Source of the DNA: Bugulina stolonifera
Taxonomy: Eukaryota; Bryozoa; Gymnolaemata; Cheilostomatida; Bugulidae
DNA length: 64,000 nt
Assembly: GCA_935421135.1 (NCBI GenBank)
Contig: OW285193.1
Span: forward strand, 9,960,099 to 10,024,098
Direction of reading: 5' to 3'
The position numbers and the translations under genes were made by a program. The notes beneath the pieces are model-generated. The model was not told where the DNA came from, searched no databases, and was given only the letters and a program-made list of their open reading frames with translations. How positions within the stretch are numbered: the first letter of the stretch is position 1; each line of letters starts with the position of its first letter. This document shows positions 12,227-23,995 of this stretch, piece after piece.

Positions 12227-12328
12227 ATGCCCGAGATAATGTCGGGTGAGAAGATCATCAACCTACAGATACCAATACACAACTGTTCTATTCCCAACTT
12301 GCTCGGGAGGCAGACGAATACCGGCAAG
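12227..12328 (+). CDS. Candidate first exon, 34 codons
   Basis: An ATG opens exactly 34 codons that end in phase 0 at a GGCAAG|GTATGT donor: MPEIMSGEKIINLQIPIH, then NCSIPNLLGRQTNTGK. Base composition is visibly less AT-rich than the flanks. The reverse strand can also be read as an exon over the same bases (QVTYLAGIRLPPEQVGNRTV), ending in a stop, so the strand is not certain. No family recognised. Confidence 0.3.
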
Positions 12329-12329
12329 G

Positions 12330-13340
12330 TATGTAACCTGCTGCAGGTGGAAAACTCTGTGTATATCCTGTCCTCAAGCTTGAAAAATTTGACTGGTGAA
12401 AATTAGGGATATTCGGCATTTGAGTGGGGGTGTCCATTTTGGGTAGGATGACTACCAAAATTTAGGTTGAATACCAGGGAGCCTCCTACGAAATCAGGGT
12501 ATTATTCACTAAGATGACTTTCTACGACTATTTATTAGAGTATGATCATGCAATATATATTATTGAAATATTAACATGTACAACTATGCTATACCTTCCA
12601 GCCTGAGTGGCTATTAGACTGTGAACTAAATATCTTTGTTATTAATTTACTCTATGCTGTAGTACCAACAGATGAGAATGAATTAAACTTGGAAAAAAAA
12701 CCTTGGTTGCATGAGTTTAAATTTACAATTTTTTCTCAAAAAAACGTAGCTAATGGCCAAAAAGATTTTGAGTCAAGAGTAACCCTGAACACGTGAAACT
12801 AATGCTCTTTGTGCATTTAATATTTATTTTCTTGAGCTGGGTGCCCAGCTGAACAAAGCTGGGCATTGCTCTGCATTCAAGAAGAAGGAAATTGAACCAT
12901 GAAAGCTATGTAAAGGCTATAGGTACAAGCAGTAAAAAGTACAGATTGATCATTCATAGCAAGGAAGTTGTTGTGAGTAAGCACCTCTTCACTTCTCTTA
13001 GTACAAAAACACTTAATTTAAAATAGAATGAACATGAGTAGCTAGCTGGAAAACAATCAGCTACAAAGGTAGGGGTGGCCACCATTATGCTGTGATAACA
13101 GGCCGTTGAGGAAACAGATTGATGCTGTTGGAAATACACAGCTCGCAATGGTGGGCGGATTTAAAAGGCGCTTATTCTGTTGGAAGGGTTGTAATGCCAC
13201 TGCTAAAGATGACATCAGATCAGATTGATTTACATTGTCTTCATATTATATGCGAGCAGAACAATATTTACGGATTGCTAGTCAATGGTAATTGAGTTTA
13301 AGACGCAGGTAAGAGGAAACAGGTTGCTGTATATAAATTG
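12330..13340. other. No gene seen
   Basis: Contains a 64-codon minus-strand frame (12954-13148) without splice-site or promoter support. Confidence 0.5.
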
Positions 13341-13805
13341 TTATGCCATCTCTAGACGAATTGGGTCTTTTATATTACATTGTTGCACATACAGCAAGGG
13401 ATTTCGATCCAGAACAAAGTTAGCAAAAGCCAAATCACTACTGCTATCAAAATTATGATGTCTTAATGTCATGGTTGTAGCACGAATAAAAGTGCTAAAA
13501 ATTCTTACAGTCCACGTAAGAGCTGGCAGCTTTACACAGACGTAAAATGACTGTCTTTGAGTTGCACATAAATACATACAAAGAAGGACTGAACTAAGCA
13601 AATAGTGAGTCAGATATACGCGTTGATCCAACAGAGGGATTGGAATGTACAGAAGACGTTTTCCAATAAAGCAATGATGAAGAATTTGTGAAAACAGTTT
13701 TAGAAAATAATAAGAGATAAATGCAGCTGCGACATGGTTGTGCACAAATTCAATTAAATGGTGCCAAATTCGGATCCTTGTGGCGTTTATATAAAGCAGC
13801 TCCAT
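13341..13805 (-). CDS. Long unassigned open frame, 154 codons
   Basis: Second-longest uninterrupted frame in the window, with an ATG at 13805. The N-terminal 90 residues are hydrophobic (FISYYFLKLFSQILHHCF, YLTHYLLSSVLLCMYLC) and the C-terminal 60 more polar (TMTLRHHNFDSSSDLAF). A TATA-like TTTATATAAA lies just inside the frame (about 13788-13797), so a transcript from it would not include this ATG. The opposite strand has a competing short frame beginning MPSLDELGLLYYIVAHTA near 13342. No homology recognised; chance is a real possibility. Confidence 0.22.
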   Translation of the reverse strand: MELLYINATRIRIWHHLIEFVHNHVAAAFISYYFLKLFSQILHHCFIGKRLLYIPIPLLDQRVYLTHYLLSSVLLCMYLCATQRQSFYVCVKLPALTWTVRIFSTFIRATTMTLRHHNFDSSSDLAFANFVLDRNPLLYVQQCNIKDPIRLEMA

Positions 13806-14483
13806 TTCGTGGCGTAATAGGCGAGAAATTAATTTGCACTCTCACTACATTGTCGACACAATTTTCATTGAAAATGTTTCATAGGTAATAGCTTTAAAAA
13901 TAATTATTCGTGAATAAGTCTCTCTTGAGAAACTGCTATTTGGACAGCTGCCCAATCAGTGGGTACAAAGGTGAGCAACTGTACAATAAAATTAGAAGGA
14001 TTTATTAAATTTGCAGCTCCTCAACGACACACTTAAACAATTGCTATAACCTCTCGTCAGGCTAATTAGTTGATATTTCATGTTTCCGAAACAAGTAATT
14101 CTTTGCTTCAAAGTAAGCAGATGTAGCAATCTTGTCCTTAGGGTTCTATTGGCGCCAACATGACAGCCCAAGACTACACAATGCGTTAACAACTCTTCAC
14201 GTAGGTGTGAGAAAGACCATAAAACATGATGTAATACGCTTGTAGGTCATGTAGCTGAAGGAAGTGTTATATTTGGTAGCCAACCCAGCAAAAGCAGTTT
14301 TAACAATCTGCATTTTTACATATTATGATGGAAAATACTTATAACGTTTTAAGAAATAGGTTTATTGCTAACTCTTGCACGACTGTGTGGTAGTTACAGT
14401 CAGAAAAGTTAACACAACAGTGAGATTGATGTACGTAGTGAGATATGTTGATTTCAATGTTATGATAAAATATGTCATGGAGT

Positions 14484-14560
14484 GTCAGGGTGGTACAGTT
14501 GGTGGCATACATTGCTCACAAATCAAGAGGTTGTTAGTTCAAACCCCACATGTGTCATTT
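14484..14560 (+). mobile_element. tRNA-derived SINE head
   Basis: TGGTACAGTTGG (14491) matches a polymerase III A box and AGTTCAAACCC (14536) a B box. They are 45 bp apart, the spacing of a class I tRNA. The acceptor arms do not pair, so it is not a tRNA gene but looks like the 5' head of a tRNA-derived retroposon. The body and 3' tail cannot be delimited. Confidence 0.45.
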
Positions 14561-15451
14561 CTGGCAAACGCCTTCAGCAAGCTTTTCAGCCTAGCTGCGC
14601 CTGTTTGAAGCAAGGCATACAAATAATACAGGATGTCTAATTCAAAAGCCCACATGTAAAATAGCCATCTCTGCTCTGATTCGAAGAGAAAAGTGAGATT
14701 ATGGCGGGTATTTAGTGGTCACTGACCACGCACTCCTATTGGTGAATGTGAGCTCTTTCACTCAAAGCCCAGTTCCAGCTAATACAATTAAATAGGATGG
14801 TCAAGTGGCCGACAGTAACCAAATTAAAAATAATGTGCAAATGTCCCTATAATAATGAAAACATACATGTAGTTTATATTACAAAACAAATTTTACTAGA
14901 ACTGGTCAGTGCCTCCAGACAAAACAGATGCCAGCGATAGTAGCAAAGGTGCACGGTTTGTGCCCTGATTCTATTTATGCACTGTCTGTCCGTTACCATA
15001 ACAACCAGTTCCAAAGTGTATAACTATAATATTTGAAATTAAACTGCTTGTCAGTCCCCACTGAAAGCTGTCAAAAATATCTTCAAGCGCTTTTATCCTC
15101 TTCTAATCAAGCATTAAATACCAGTACTTCACAGGTAACTAATTTCCATGAGAAGTACCACGTTAAGCAAGCCGAACTTGTAGGGAAATCACATTAAAAT
15201 TCTTTCTGTCTTCATCCTATTGTACATACTTGGCCAAAAAATTTCCTTACAGCTGTAAGCTGCAATCAGATGAGTTTAAAAAAGAAAAAAAGTGTAATTG
15301 CTGTCTATCCATGCTCATACATTGAGGTCATGAAAGTGGTATAAAATTGTTACTTGTACCAGCATAATCAGACTATCAGGGATATAACTAGCATATCCTG
15401 ACCATTTTCCTAGTAACCAACGACAGATGATTAAAAGGGGTGGTAATTCAG

Positions 15452-15556
15452 GCATCTGTCACCATAAAGGACTACACTGATGGCAAGGAAATCAAATCCT
15501 ACAAAAAGTCGCTTTTTAAAAGAGTCAGTAAGCGTGGCAGGAAACAGACATCATAA
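15452..15556 (+). CDS. Candidate terminal exon, basic C-terminus
   Basis: After a TAATTCAG acceptor-like site, 34 codons run to a TAA: ASVTIKDYTDGKEIKSYK, then KSLFKRVSKRGRKQTS. Composition is strongly protein-like (Lys/Arg-rich, balanced codons) against AT-rich surroundings. Upstream exons are not identified. The minus strand over the same bases is interrupted sooner. No family recognised. Confidence 0.35.
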   Translation, partial: ASVTIKDYTDGKEIKSYKKSLFKRVSKRGRKQTS

Positions 15557-16597
15557 TTGGGAGAAGACACAGCATCAAGTAGAACATTGTGGTAAAAACA
15601 CAAAGATATAACCCAGCATAGAACATTAGGTCAATCAGTATTCTTGTAACTTCTCAATTAACTTCAGACAAGATATTCTACTATTAACAGCACCATAAAT
15701 ATGCTGCCATACGTCAGCAATCATTGACAGAAATTTGTGTTACGCTCTGTATTGCTGTTTAAACTCAGAAAGAGTGTTTAGTCTATATCACATAATTATA
15801 TCTTGTTTGGCATATTATTTTACTTAAGTTTTTGCCGTGCTGAAGAAATCATTTTGATGCTGTGGTTTCTAATTACATCTTGACTAAATAGACAATCTTT
15901 AAATAAAATTAACCATCTGCAGTTACTTAATTTAAGTGACTGTACAGACTTTCACTAATTATAATTATAAATACAGGATGAGCTGTCTGTCACCTAGTAG
16001 TGATTATAGTAATTGAACCAGGTTGATGGAAAGTAGAAATGAGAAAATTCCTAAATTTACTCCTGCTCAAATGACGTACAAGTTCAGAAAATTTATATGG
16101 AGTAGAAAGAATTAGCATATACTGTACATATACATAGTCCATGTTTCAAATGTTCATTGAACATCCGGTCAGCTATTATATTATTTTATAGGTAAAATTT
16201 CAAAAAGGAATATCGGAAAATTACAGGGAAAGTAGGTAATGAAGATAACACAGTGGAGATGTAATCTGTGAAAATAGTAAGTTACGAAATGACTGCCGAC
16301 CATATTTCAAACAAGCTGCCTTATCTCAAGCAAATTCTAGATCAAGTCAAATTCGTAGGTTTCTACTATAAAGTCAGTCCTAGATTGAGATGACAAGGGG
16401 ATTATTTTATCAAACAACAAAGATCATCCGTACTATAATTTTTGCACTCAATGATGCATTTATGTAAAAATTTATATCGAACTACTACCATTCACACTTC
16501 TCTTCAAACTGTAGACTGGATTATATTGGAATTATATGACAAGACTGTTGCTTCTGGTAAAAATTTTCTAAAAATATGATAAGTCTAAGATACTAAC

Positions 16598-16703
16598 CAG
16601 CCACCAATGTGTCTCAGAAGAAGAGCATCCATAGCAACAATTTCCTTCAAACACTTTCCAAGAGGAATGATACCGTGCTCACAGGAGATATTGTTACTAG
16701 TGG
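16598..16703 (-). CDS. Internal exon of an unidentified gene
   Basis: Strong acceptor (TATTTTTTGTAG) and donor (GGCTG|GTTAGT) enclose 106 bp, open in one frame: two bases, 34 codons, two bases. It reads TSNNISCEHGIIPLGKCL, then KEIVAMDALLLRHIGG. The mixed helical character, Cys pair and natural composition argue for real coding sequence. The intron phase is 2 at both ends. The plus strand carries a 92-codon frame over the same region that is less convincing. No partner exon found within a few kb and no family recognised. Confidence 0.5.
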
Positions 16704-17331
16704 CTACAAAAAATACAAGCTATTAGAGATGATTAGAGTAAAAAAGCAAAGAAAAGCACATGCCTATATTTCAATTCAGCAGTATATACATGCATATACA
16801 TGCAAATATCCGGGCAGTATTCTCAAAGAAGTCAGTATATATTTGCTCAGATTAGCTCTGAATGTTTATCTACATATATATAATTAGTACATGTACAACG
16901 TTCTGATGGCACAACAGTCCTGCAATAAGCAACCTGTGGCCGAAAGTTCTTTTATTATATGCAGACAATATACGTGGCTATAAACAAAATTTGTGGCAAG
17001 TAACTGGTGACAGCAAATATTTCCCGACGACATCTCAACGGCAAACAAGATGTCCGACTACAGAATAAGAGTCAGAGAGTAGGCCCCCCTACATGCCGAC
17101 AGTCCAACCATCGATGGAATTTGCTTAGAATTTTTCAAATAATCTGTTGCCCAGCTACATGCATGTAGATGCATAGTAGCTTATTAAAATTATTTACTGG
17201 AGTGTTTCACTTGTCTTGATTTGCGTTTCCTTATTTGACTGTATACATACATGTATATGTTTTCTTGTAGTTTTGCTCTGTGTGACCTGGAACATCAGGG
17301 TTTAGCTTTCACCAGTCGGTCGGAATATATC

Positions 17332-17339
17332 TATATAAG
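17332..17339 (+). promoter_or_regulatory. TATA box
   Basis: TATATAAG in a run of GGAATATATC followed by the comparatively GC-rich GAGGGAGCGTTTC. A start site about 30 bp downstream would fall near 17362-17370 (CAGCAATCACACC). A transcript would cross a small ATG-led frame (from 17400) and then the 17419-17488 hairpin. Confidence 0.5.
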
Positions 17340-17418
17340 AGGGAGCGTTTCAGCAATCACACCAGTCTTATCATACTTCTACTTTCACATTGGAGCCAAA
17401 TGTGCAATATAAAATTAA

Positions 17419-17488
17419 TAAGCTGGTAAGTGTAGGCAACCTAAGTTGCTATATATAGTAACTTGGGTTGTCTACACTTGCCAGCTTA
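17419..17488 (+). repeat. 70-bp near-perfect palindrome, predicted RNA hairpin
   Basis: The two 35-base arms are complementary at every position, 31 Watson-Crick pairs and four G.T pairs (27/80, 36/71, 42/65, 48/59 in the last two digits), with no bulge. Pairing stops exactly at both ends. All four wobbles favour the plus-strand RNA; the minus-strand RNA would have A.C mismatches there. The ends are TA...TA, which would fit a very small TA-target MITE. The left arm also contains a good splice donor, AAGCTG|GTAAGTG. It lies about 80 bp downstream of a TATA box. It could be a hairpin RNA precursor, a MITE, or both. Confidence 0.7.
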
Positions 17489-18451
17489 GACTGTCAGTCA
17501 ACTGCTCTTGGTCCAGTTGTTACAATATGAAGCATATACCTGTATAGGGGTGGTGGGGCTGGTAAATATACAAAGTTTTTTCCCGGCATGACAACCTAAA
17601 ATTATCTTAGTATAACTTAGTATGCTATCATATTTGTAAAAAGTATAGAATCACAACTACCAATCAGAAAATAAACGTAGGCTCATGAAACTATTTTGGT
17701 TCCTTTCGTCTGTTTCTCATAAATCTATTTCTACAACTTCTTGATAAAAAATGGAAACTACATAACTTATTGTGGTAACGAAAGCCTTTCTGCATGCTGA
17801 AGAATGTTTATCTACAGAGATTTGAAAAGTATTTACAAACTTACCAGCACTTGGTAGATTTTGAGTAGGTTAAATTTTGTCAGCACCTCTGTCTCTTTTC
17901 CTGAGAAAATGGCAATTCTTTGAAGTCATGTGTTTCAACTGTACTTAAAGTTCTGAGCAGATTTCCAGAGTTCTCATCTATATTATGACATTGTTGAAGT
18001 TGAATCTCACTAAAAACATTTAATTGTACTAAAATAAATTAGCCATGCATTATTTATAGATGCACATGCGTGTTGATTTCACCCAATGATAACATGTAAT
18101 AAATTTTTCAGAAATTTTGAGTTTTAAAATTTTTAACTAAGTCACTCTCAACTCATGGAACTAGGTGCCAAATATTCAAGAGATCTAAAATATGAAGGAG
18201 CTTAGAAGCTGCCAAAATATTAATAGGAAACTTACATGCTTTGGCTTACTTCTGTCGAATACATTGTAGTTTTCATAACAATAGCATAAGATACACACCA
18301 TGTAATATACAGTGTACTAATATGTTTGTAAAAAATGAATACATGAACCAGTTTCAGTGCTGCATCTCACCTGACAGAAGAGTAGACAAACGTTGAATGC
18401 CTCTTCGATGTTTGTAATGTAATGTGCATTTGATCTTCTTACTAATTAAAG

Positions 18452-18577
18452 CGTGGACAGTAAAATATAGGCGCCAAAGAAGGAGTGCCGAATCCCAATG
18501 TAGAGAGGTTCGTGACAGATTTTCTATAGCCCATGATCAAATTGACTTGATTAACCACACTGCATTCCGCCTACCAG
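18452..18577 (+). CDS. Internal exon of an unidentified gene
   Basis: Bounded by an ATTAAAG acceptor and a CTACCAG|GTGAAG donor; open in one frame (two bases, 41 codons, one base). It reads WTVKYRRQRRSAESQCRE, then VRDRFSIAHDQIDLINHT, then AFRLP. The highly charged, helical sequence stands out from the surroundings. The frame runs on a little upstream through MHLIFLLIKA, so a hydrophobic segment followed by a basic stop-transfer-like cluster (KYRRQRR) is possible. No family recognised. Confidence 0.5.
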
Positions 18578-18579
18578 GT

Positions 18580-20385
18580 GAAGAAGAAATGGTGACATGT
18601 ATTTGCTACATTTCACTAATAGAACTTCACTAATTAGCTGAAATTTTATTGATCTGGACAATGTCTTATGACATCTGACAATCTGCCATTATTAACACGC
18701 ATGTGCAATCTTTGAGTTGTTTCTGCAATCGTCTTTTCAAATTTGATGGTTCTAATTATTTTCAAGGTTTATCTTAAGGTTCTAAGTTTAATAATTTTAC
18801 TCTACATCCAGACTTAATATTTTCAAATGTTGTAATTAGTTTATTGTTCAACAATATTCGGTGTTTTTTTCTAATAATCACCTATACTATCCGCAACCCG
18901 TTCTCTATTTTATAACTACTCAGAAAGACTAATGTTGTAGAAGTTTCTATACCAAAATTATTGAGGGTTAAATAATGTGTGCACTTAGATCTGTGAAGTT
19001 TTATAAAGCAAGTTTTTGCAACCGGGACATACAATTTATTTATTTTAAACTACCGATGTACCAACACTAAAAGATTTAATTAAATCTAACAGGCTTGAGA
19101 CCATCAGAACAGGATTTTAAGTAACTTAAAACCAATTTTTTTCAGTTGTAAACCGATGACTGAACCACAAATGATGAGTCATTTTTTGTGGTAGAAAATA
19201 GACATAAAATTCTCTTTTTTGGAGGTAGCGATTCAAGCAGTTAGTTGGACAAATTACATACTTATAACTAACATAGAAAACAAAACAAACCACCACTAAT
19301 GCAAATTTTCCATGACAGATGCCATGAAATGTCATAATAATAGAAGCAATCAGACATAGCTTACATGTAGCATTACGAGAATAATTATATCAACAGATCT
19401 ACATGGTTGCGTATTTTTTGTTGTTTGCCATTGTTTTATTAGATGAAATGAATATTAAGTGCAACAACAACATGGATGCACAATATTTACCATAGAGCTC
19501 AATTATATAATCATCAAATAACAATTACAGTAAACAAATAAACATCAGAGTGGACAAATGCTTCAAACCTGAATCCTGTCTTTGCAGAAAACCTCATAAT
19601 TGTTGGCTTTAAGTTAAGGTGATGCCAATGATACATGCTGCATTTCCATTGCAACTAACTAACTAAACAATTTTATATTGGAATAAAATGTCGGAAATAT
19701 TGATAATAGGGGTACAGTCAATTCAGTGACAAACTTGCACCCAGCATATTAGGTGTACAGGATCAATTCATGTGCCACAATAAAAGTTTAGTTTCATAAT
19801 ACATTCATAGAACTGGACAGACTAGCTATTGCAACTATAATTTTGTCAAAATTTCGTAGCTGTTTGGCTGTAAAACACCAAAGTTAAAACAACATTTATG
19901 TTGCGAATGAAAACACAACTACAACTTCTACATCTGTCCCAAGAAAATTTCAAATATTAACAGGTATATTGTCAACAGTGGCCAAAAAACTAAATTGCAT
20001 CCTACATACATGTAGTGTAGTACAGTGTACAATGGTGAAACTATTATTGCTGATAAAAGCAGTTGAGGATAATTATTATGGTATACATGTACACTGTATG
20101 TACTACTAGTTGTACATGTATGTGCTACTGAACACATCAGTGCCTTTTAGATGTACAGGAAATAGGATGAATCTTGCCAGGGAGACAAACGGTATTTAAT
20201 GGTGCATCCAGATGTGTGAATATTTTCACTTCCTGCTATATTCTGTAATAACATACCAATGTCTATGAGGTAAGCGTAAATACACATAGCAAAGTATTTG
20301 GCTAATTTGAAGCCTAGCTACAAAGTGACTAGCTGGGTAATATTTTGAAGAAGCATTTATGTTATATGTGATACTATACATGACC
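18580..20385. other. No gene seen
   Basis: AT-rich with several 60-70 codon chance frames. The best local signal is a possible minus-strand 31-bp exon at about 20422-20452 between TCTATTAG and GTAAGATT, too short to support. Confidence 0.45.
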
Positions 20386-20387
20386 TA

Positions 20388-20800
20388 GTAGTTAACCAGA
20401 ACAAGAAACTTGGAATCTTACCAGAGCTAGAGATGAGGATGGAAGTATAGACCTAATAGAGAACCAACAAAAACTACTTTCTTATGTGGATGGCTACAAA
20501 GCAATTACTAGGAATTACTTCTACTACCAATACTACTAGTCAACTAGACCTAAAGGGACCTGTTATATTGGAGACTATAAATACTGTTGTTCCATTGAAT
20601 AATCATTATTCAATCAATGGAAAGGAGCCGATACAAAGGTAGATGGATTGAAGTGGATGCTCTTAGTGATCTACCAGATATGACTGATTCACACTGAACA
20701 CCTTCAACTAAAGCCTATTGCCTGAGGAAGTCATGTCATACACTTTCTATTCAAGAACTAAATGATCACTTTATTTTAATGGCCAACCTACTAATAGAAT
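20388..20800 (+). pseudogene. Decayed coding region with frameshifts
   Basis: Three plus-strand frames in turn look protein-like. One runs to 20540 (RARDEDGSIDLIENQQKL, LSYVDGYKAITRNYF). The second runs to about 20640 (TSQLDLKGPVILETINTV, VPLNNHYSINGKEPIQ). The third begins near 20620 (MERSRYKGRWIEVDALSD, LPDMTDSH) and continues after a stop to about 20800 (IQELNDHFILMANLLIE). Successive frame changes with natural composition throughout suggest one inactivated coding sequence, probably of a mobile element. No motif recognised. Confidence 0.35.
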
Positions 20801-20829
20801 GAGTAGTAGACCTAAACATCCCATACCTC

Positions 20830-22660
20830 TGCTGTGTATTTCAATATGGTAGAAGTCAATAGACACTTCTGGTCATCTCTGATGTCAGTTCGTACGTGTG
20901 GTTGCGTTCCCCTGATACTGTGAGCTCTGAAATATAGTCAAGGCATAAGTGGTAGTATATTATTAGCATGAGCAGCAATATATTACTAGCGCTATCTGTT
21001 GATCGCTAAGCACTTATCTATTGATTAGGAGTTGTATTCTCATGTTCACCGGTAATTGGGATACTCATCTTGGGGACTTTCAATACTAAATGCAACTCAA
21101 GCCAAGGTTTTACCACTAAATGAAAAATTGGAAATGGGTTGATAATTGCGTTCCTTCTAGCAATAAACTACTATGCTGCATAATTATCTACGGAGACATG
21201 AAAGTCTCTGAGATTCTTGACCAATTAATTTGTTCTCAAATGCTTGAAAATTTTACCGATCTTCAATCACAACTGAAGCCCAGCCACACACTTGGCGATA
21301 TAATTATATATATGTTAGTTGTCCGAAAAAAACAGTCATGTCATCAATAGTCTTGAACATGCACACACCCAAGTTGCAGTGTAGCGATGTAGTTCAAATC
21401 CTAGCCTAATCAGCTCAATGTGAAGTACAAAATGTTAAATAATATTAGAACAGTCTGGGTGTTCATTCAAACTGGTTCTGTTTCAGTTCAATTTCAACTC
21501 AAGCTGGTGTACTTTGAATGCAAAAGCAGTGGCAAGGAGAGTAAAAGGAAAGAGGGATCAATCCGGCCAAAAACTGTCTCCCTCCCGCCTCTAAACGCAG
21601 TACGGAATAGGTAAGGAGTTGTGCTACCTTGTGTACAAATGCACAATGATGGTTGGCGTTCCGCGAACCAATAAGACACGCTTCTTTACAACGGGCTCAT
21701 ATAAACGCTCTATTTACATTAACGAGATATTAATACAAATTCCTAAATATAACAATTGTTAAGCGATTATAGTCGAACAGCTATCCAAACTATCAGTAGG
21801 CAAATGGCGGGGAAGTCGATCAGGGAACGTTGGTACCGCCAAATTGGGTGTATTTGGTGAGACAAGGTGTTATCATTGAGTGATCCCTTTTTCATTTTAC
21901 CCTCTTTGGCAGAGGTTAATGTGATCATCAAATAGAGGGCCAGAGGCTAAAATTACTTTTACTTGAAAAACAGCCTCTTTTGACAATGAAGGAAGACACT
22001 AAAAATAATAAATCTTGAGCTCATTGGGTGCATCCAATCAGTTATACAAGGGAGCAATGTGGTTGTTGTTCTACTCTTATGACAGAGTTAATTATTCCAG
22101 GAATCAAATCAGAACCCTACTTAAAAAAAACTGACACTGACATTCAGCCTAGGTAGAGTCTAGAAATAACTTCCCACCACCAGGCAGAGGGAGCATTCCA
22201 TGTCTTTATAGTAGCACACTAGACTTTGGCAGCTCACCTCCTACATGGCTAGGCATGAAAAACTAGATGCGCTGTAGGTAAATCATGCGGCAGTTATGCA
22301 TCCTGATGTTCGCTATAGGCTCTCAAAGTCTTGCAGAAGCACCTAATTTGTCTAGTTATCATTTTCAGGTTACGCTTTTGATTAAAAACCGAAACATTAA
22401 ATTGTTTTAATAGCCCAATCGAAAATCCATAATAGAAAACACTGTGTCAGCAAGACATTGAGAACCTGTAGTAAAGCTTTGGACTATGCGCCAGAGATCC
22501 GAAAATGACTGCTTGGCAAAGTTCTTATAGGCCCTACCATAAAATGTATAAGTAGGTTCACAATCATAAATATGAGAACTAGAATGTTGTTATTTACTGT
22601 CATATCTTAATACGATAATGTATTTTTAAGCTGTACAACTTTACTTTATGCTTTCAGATT
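20830..22660. other. No gene supported
   Basis: Contains plus-strand frames at 21120-21350 and 21420-21614. Part of the first (MKVSEILDQLICSQMLEN) is protein-like but lacks clear splice sites. A B-box-like AGTTCAAATCC at about 21391 has no matching A box. Confidence 0.4.
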
Positions 22661-22667
22661 CGAGAAG

Positions 22668-22830
22668 TAGAACTTTTTACATTGCATTGGAGCTATTGAT
22701 GGGAAACATAGTATTAGCATTCAGAAACCCATGCACTGTGGCACAAGCTACTACTCAATATTGTAAGGAGCGGGGCAGCATTGTTCTAATGGTAGATTTT
22801 GTGTTCATCCGTAGGTTTCCATCCCTACCA
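22668..22830 (+). pseudogene. PIF/Harbinger transposase relic
   Basis: One frame reads NFLHCIGAIDGKHSISIQ then KPMHCGTSYY. After a frameshift the neighbouring frame reads YCKERGSIVLMVDFVFI. This matches the order in HARBI1-type DDE transposases: the CIGAIDGKH block with the first catalytic Asp, a GS-YY block, then the SIVLM-VD block with the second Asp. Only this core survives and the frame is broken. I see no terminal repeats around it. Confidence 0.6.
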
Positions 22831-23807
22831 AGACCTATAATGATACCAAGCAACATAACTAAACAAATAATCGCATTACTTTTGGTTTATACTGATAAGC
22901 CTCTTCGCAGAGCAACAGCTTAAAGACAGACAGTATTTGTATGCACCAACTACACTACACTTACACTACTTGCACTGTGTGGTGTTGATTAATCCCATGA
23001 CTACATGTACATGTTACCAGAGATATGTGCGAGTTTTATTTTGGAAACTCAAGTTTCCATGGCCAGCTCTTAGTTGTCACTCTTCAAGTTTAAAGTTAAT
23101 GTTTTTTAGTGACCGAACAAAACGTCCAAGTCACAGGTTTACATGTAATATTACACTTCGCCAGAAACTCAAGTTTTTATCAAGTTATCCAAGTTAACTA
23201 CAAGCTAGTACCAATTCAATTCTTTTTAGGTTCAACTTGAGTGTTTTTACAGAATTATTGGGCTATTATTTAGCTCGTGGTAAAATATTGTTAGGAAATA
23301 GTGCTAGAAGTTTGAATTCCAAAGCAAAACTTCACTGATTTAGTGTAAATGTTCGATAACTGTGGTTACAGTTGTGGTTATAACTGTGGTTATTGCTATT
23401 CATTGCAAATTACAGCTGCCTGTTGAATATTTCAACATAATGATGTCCGATTTAAGAGTCTTTGATCACAGCCAGAATTAAATTACAATTCAATTTACAA
23501 GCTTTTGATAGCTATATATTCAAGTCCTTCCAATAAACCATAAAATGTTGCTTGAATTTACTCTGAGTGAGTGGCATCTAGGTATGTAACCTTGTCACAT
23601 TGATGTTCAAGACTTAAATCAAGATGCTATGTTGTCCCTTTTACCAGAACTACCACCGGAAAAGCTGTTAGAATTTTCTGCATGTAATCAGTTGATGCTT
23701 TGACTCCAATGGAGTCACTTCTTCTCAGCAGCCATACAAATTCTTATATCTTAGCACAGCTGCCAGTTCCCGCTCTTTGTCTCATTGAACCAGGTAGCTC
23801 TAGCTGT

Positions 23808-23815
23808 CTCATAGG
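23808..23815 (+). repeat. Left target-site duplication of the hAT-like element
   Basis: CTCATAGG, matched by CTTATAGG at 25691-25698 (7 of 8). Eight bases is the hAT superfamily length. Confidence 0.7.
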
Positions 23816-23995
23816 CAGAGCTCGGTCCAAGTCACAGATCTGACTTGACTTGACTTGGCAAGTCAAGTCACATGCCGATTTGAGTTGGACTTGTCAATAC
23901 ATGTATGTTGACTTGACTTTGACATCAATGTGACTTGACTTGGACACATGAATGACTTGTGATTTTGACTTGAGTTCTGTCAAGTCAATGTGGAG

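Noticed and set aside
14484..14560. A genuine tRNA gene
   Set aside because: A and B boxes are present at the right spacing but the acceptor arms do not pair, so a tRNA-derived repeat is more likely.
21387..21400. Second polymerase III B box (AGTTCAAATCC)
   Set aside because: No A box at a suitable distance.
22648..22923. 91-codon plus-strand ORF as a new gene
   Set aside because: Part of it is the out-of-register reading of a Harbinger transposase relic; the true motif spans two frames.
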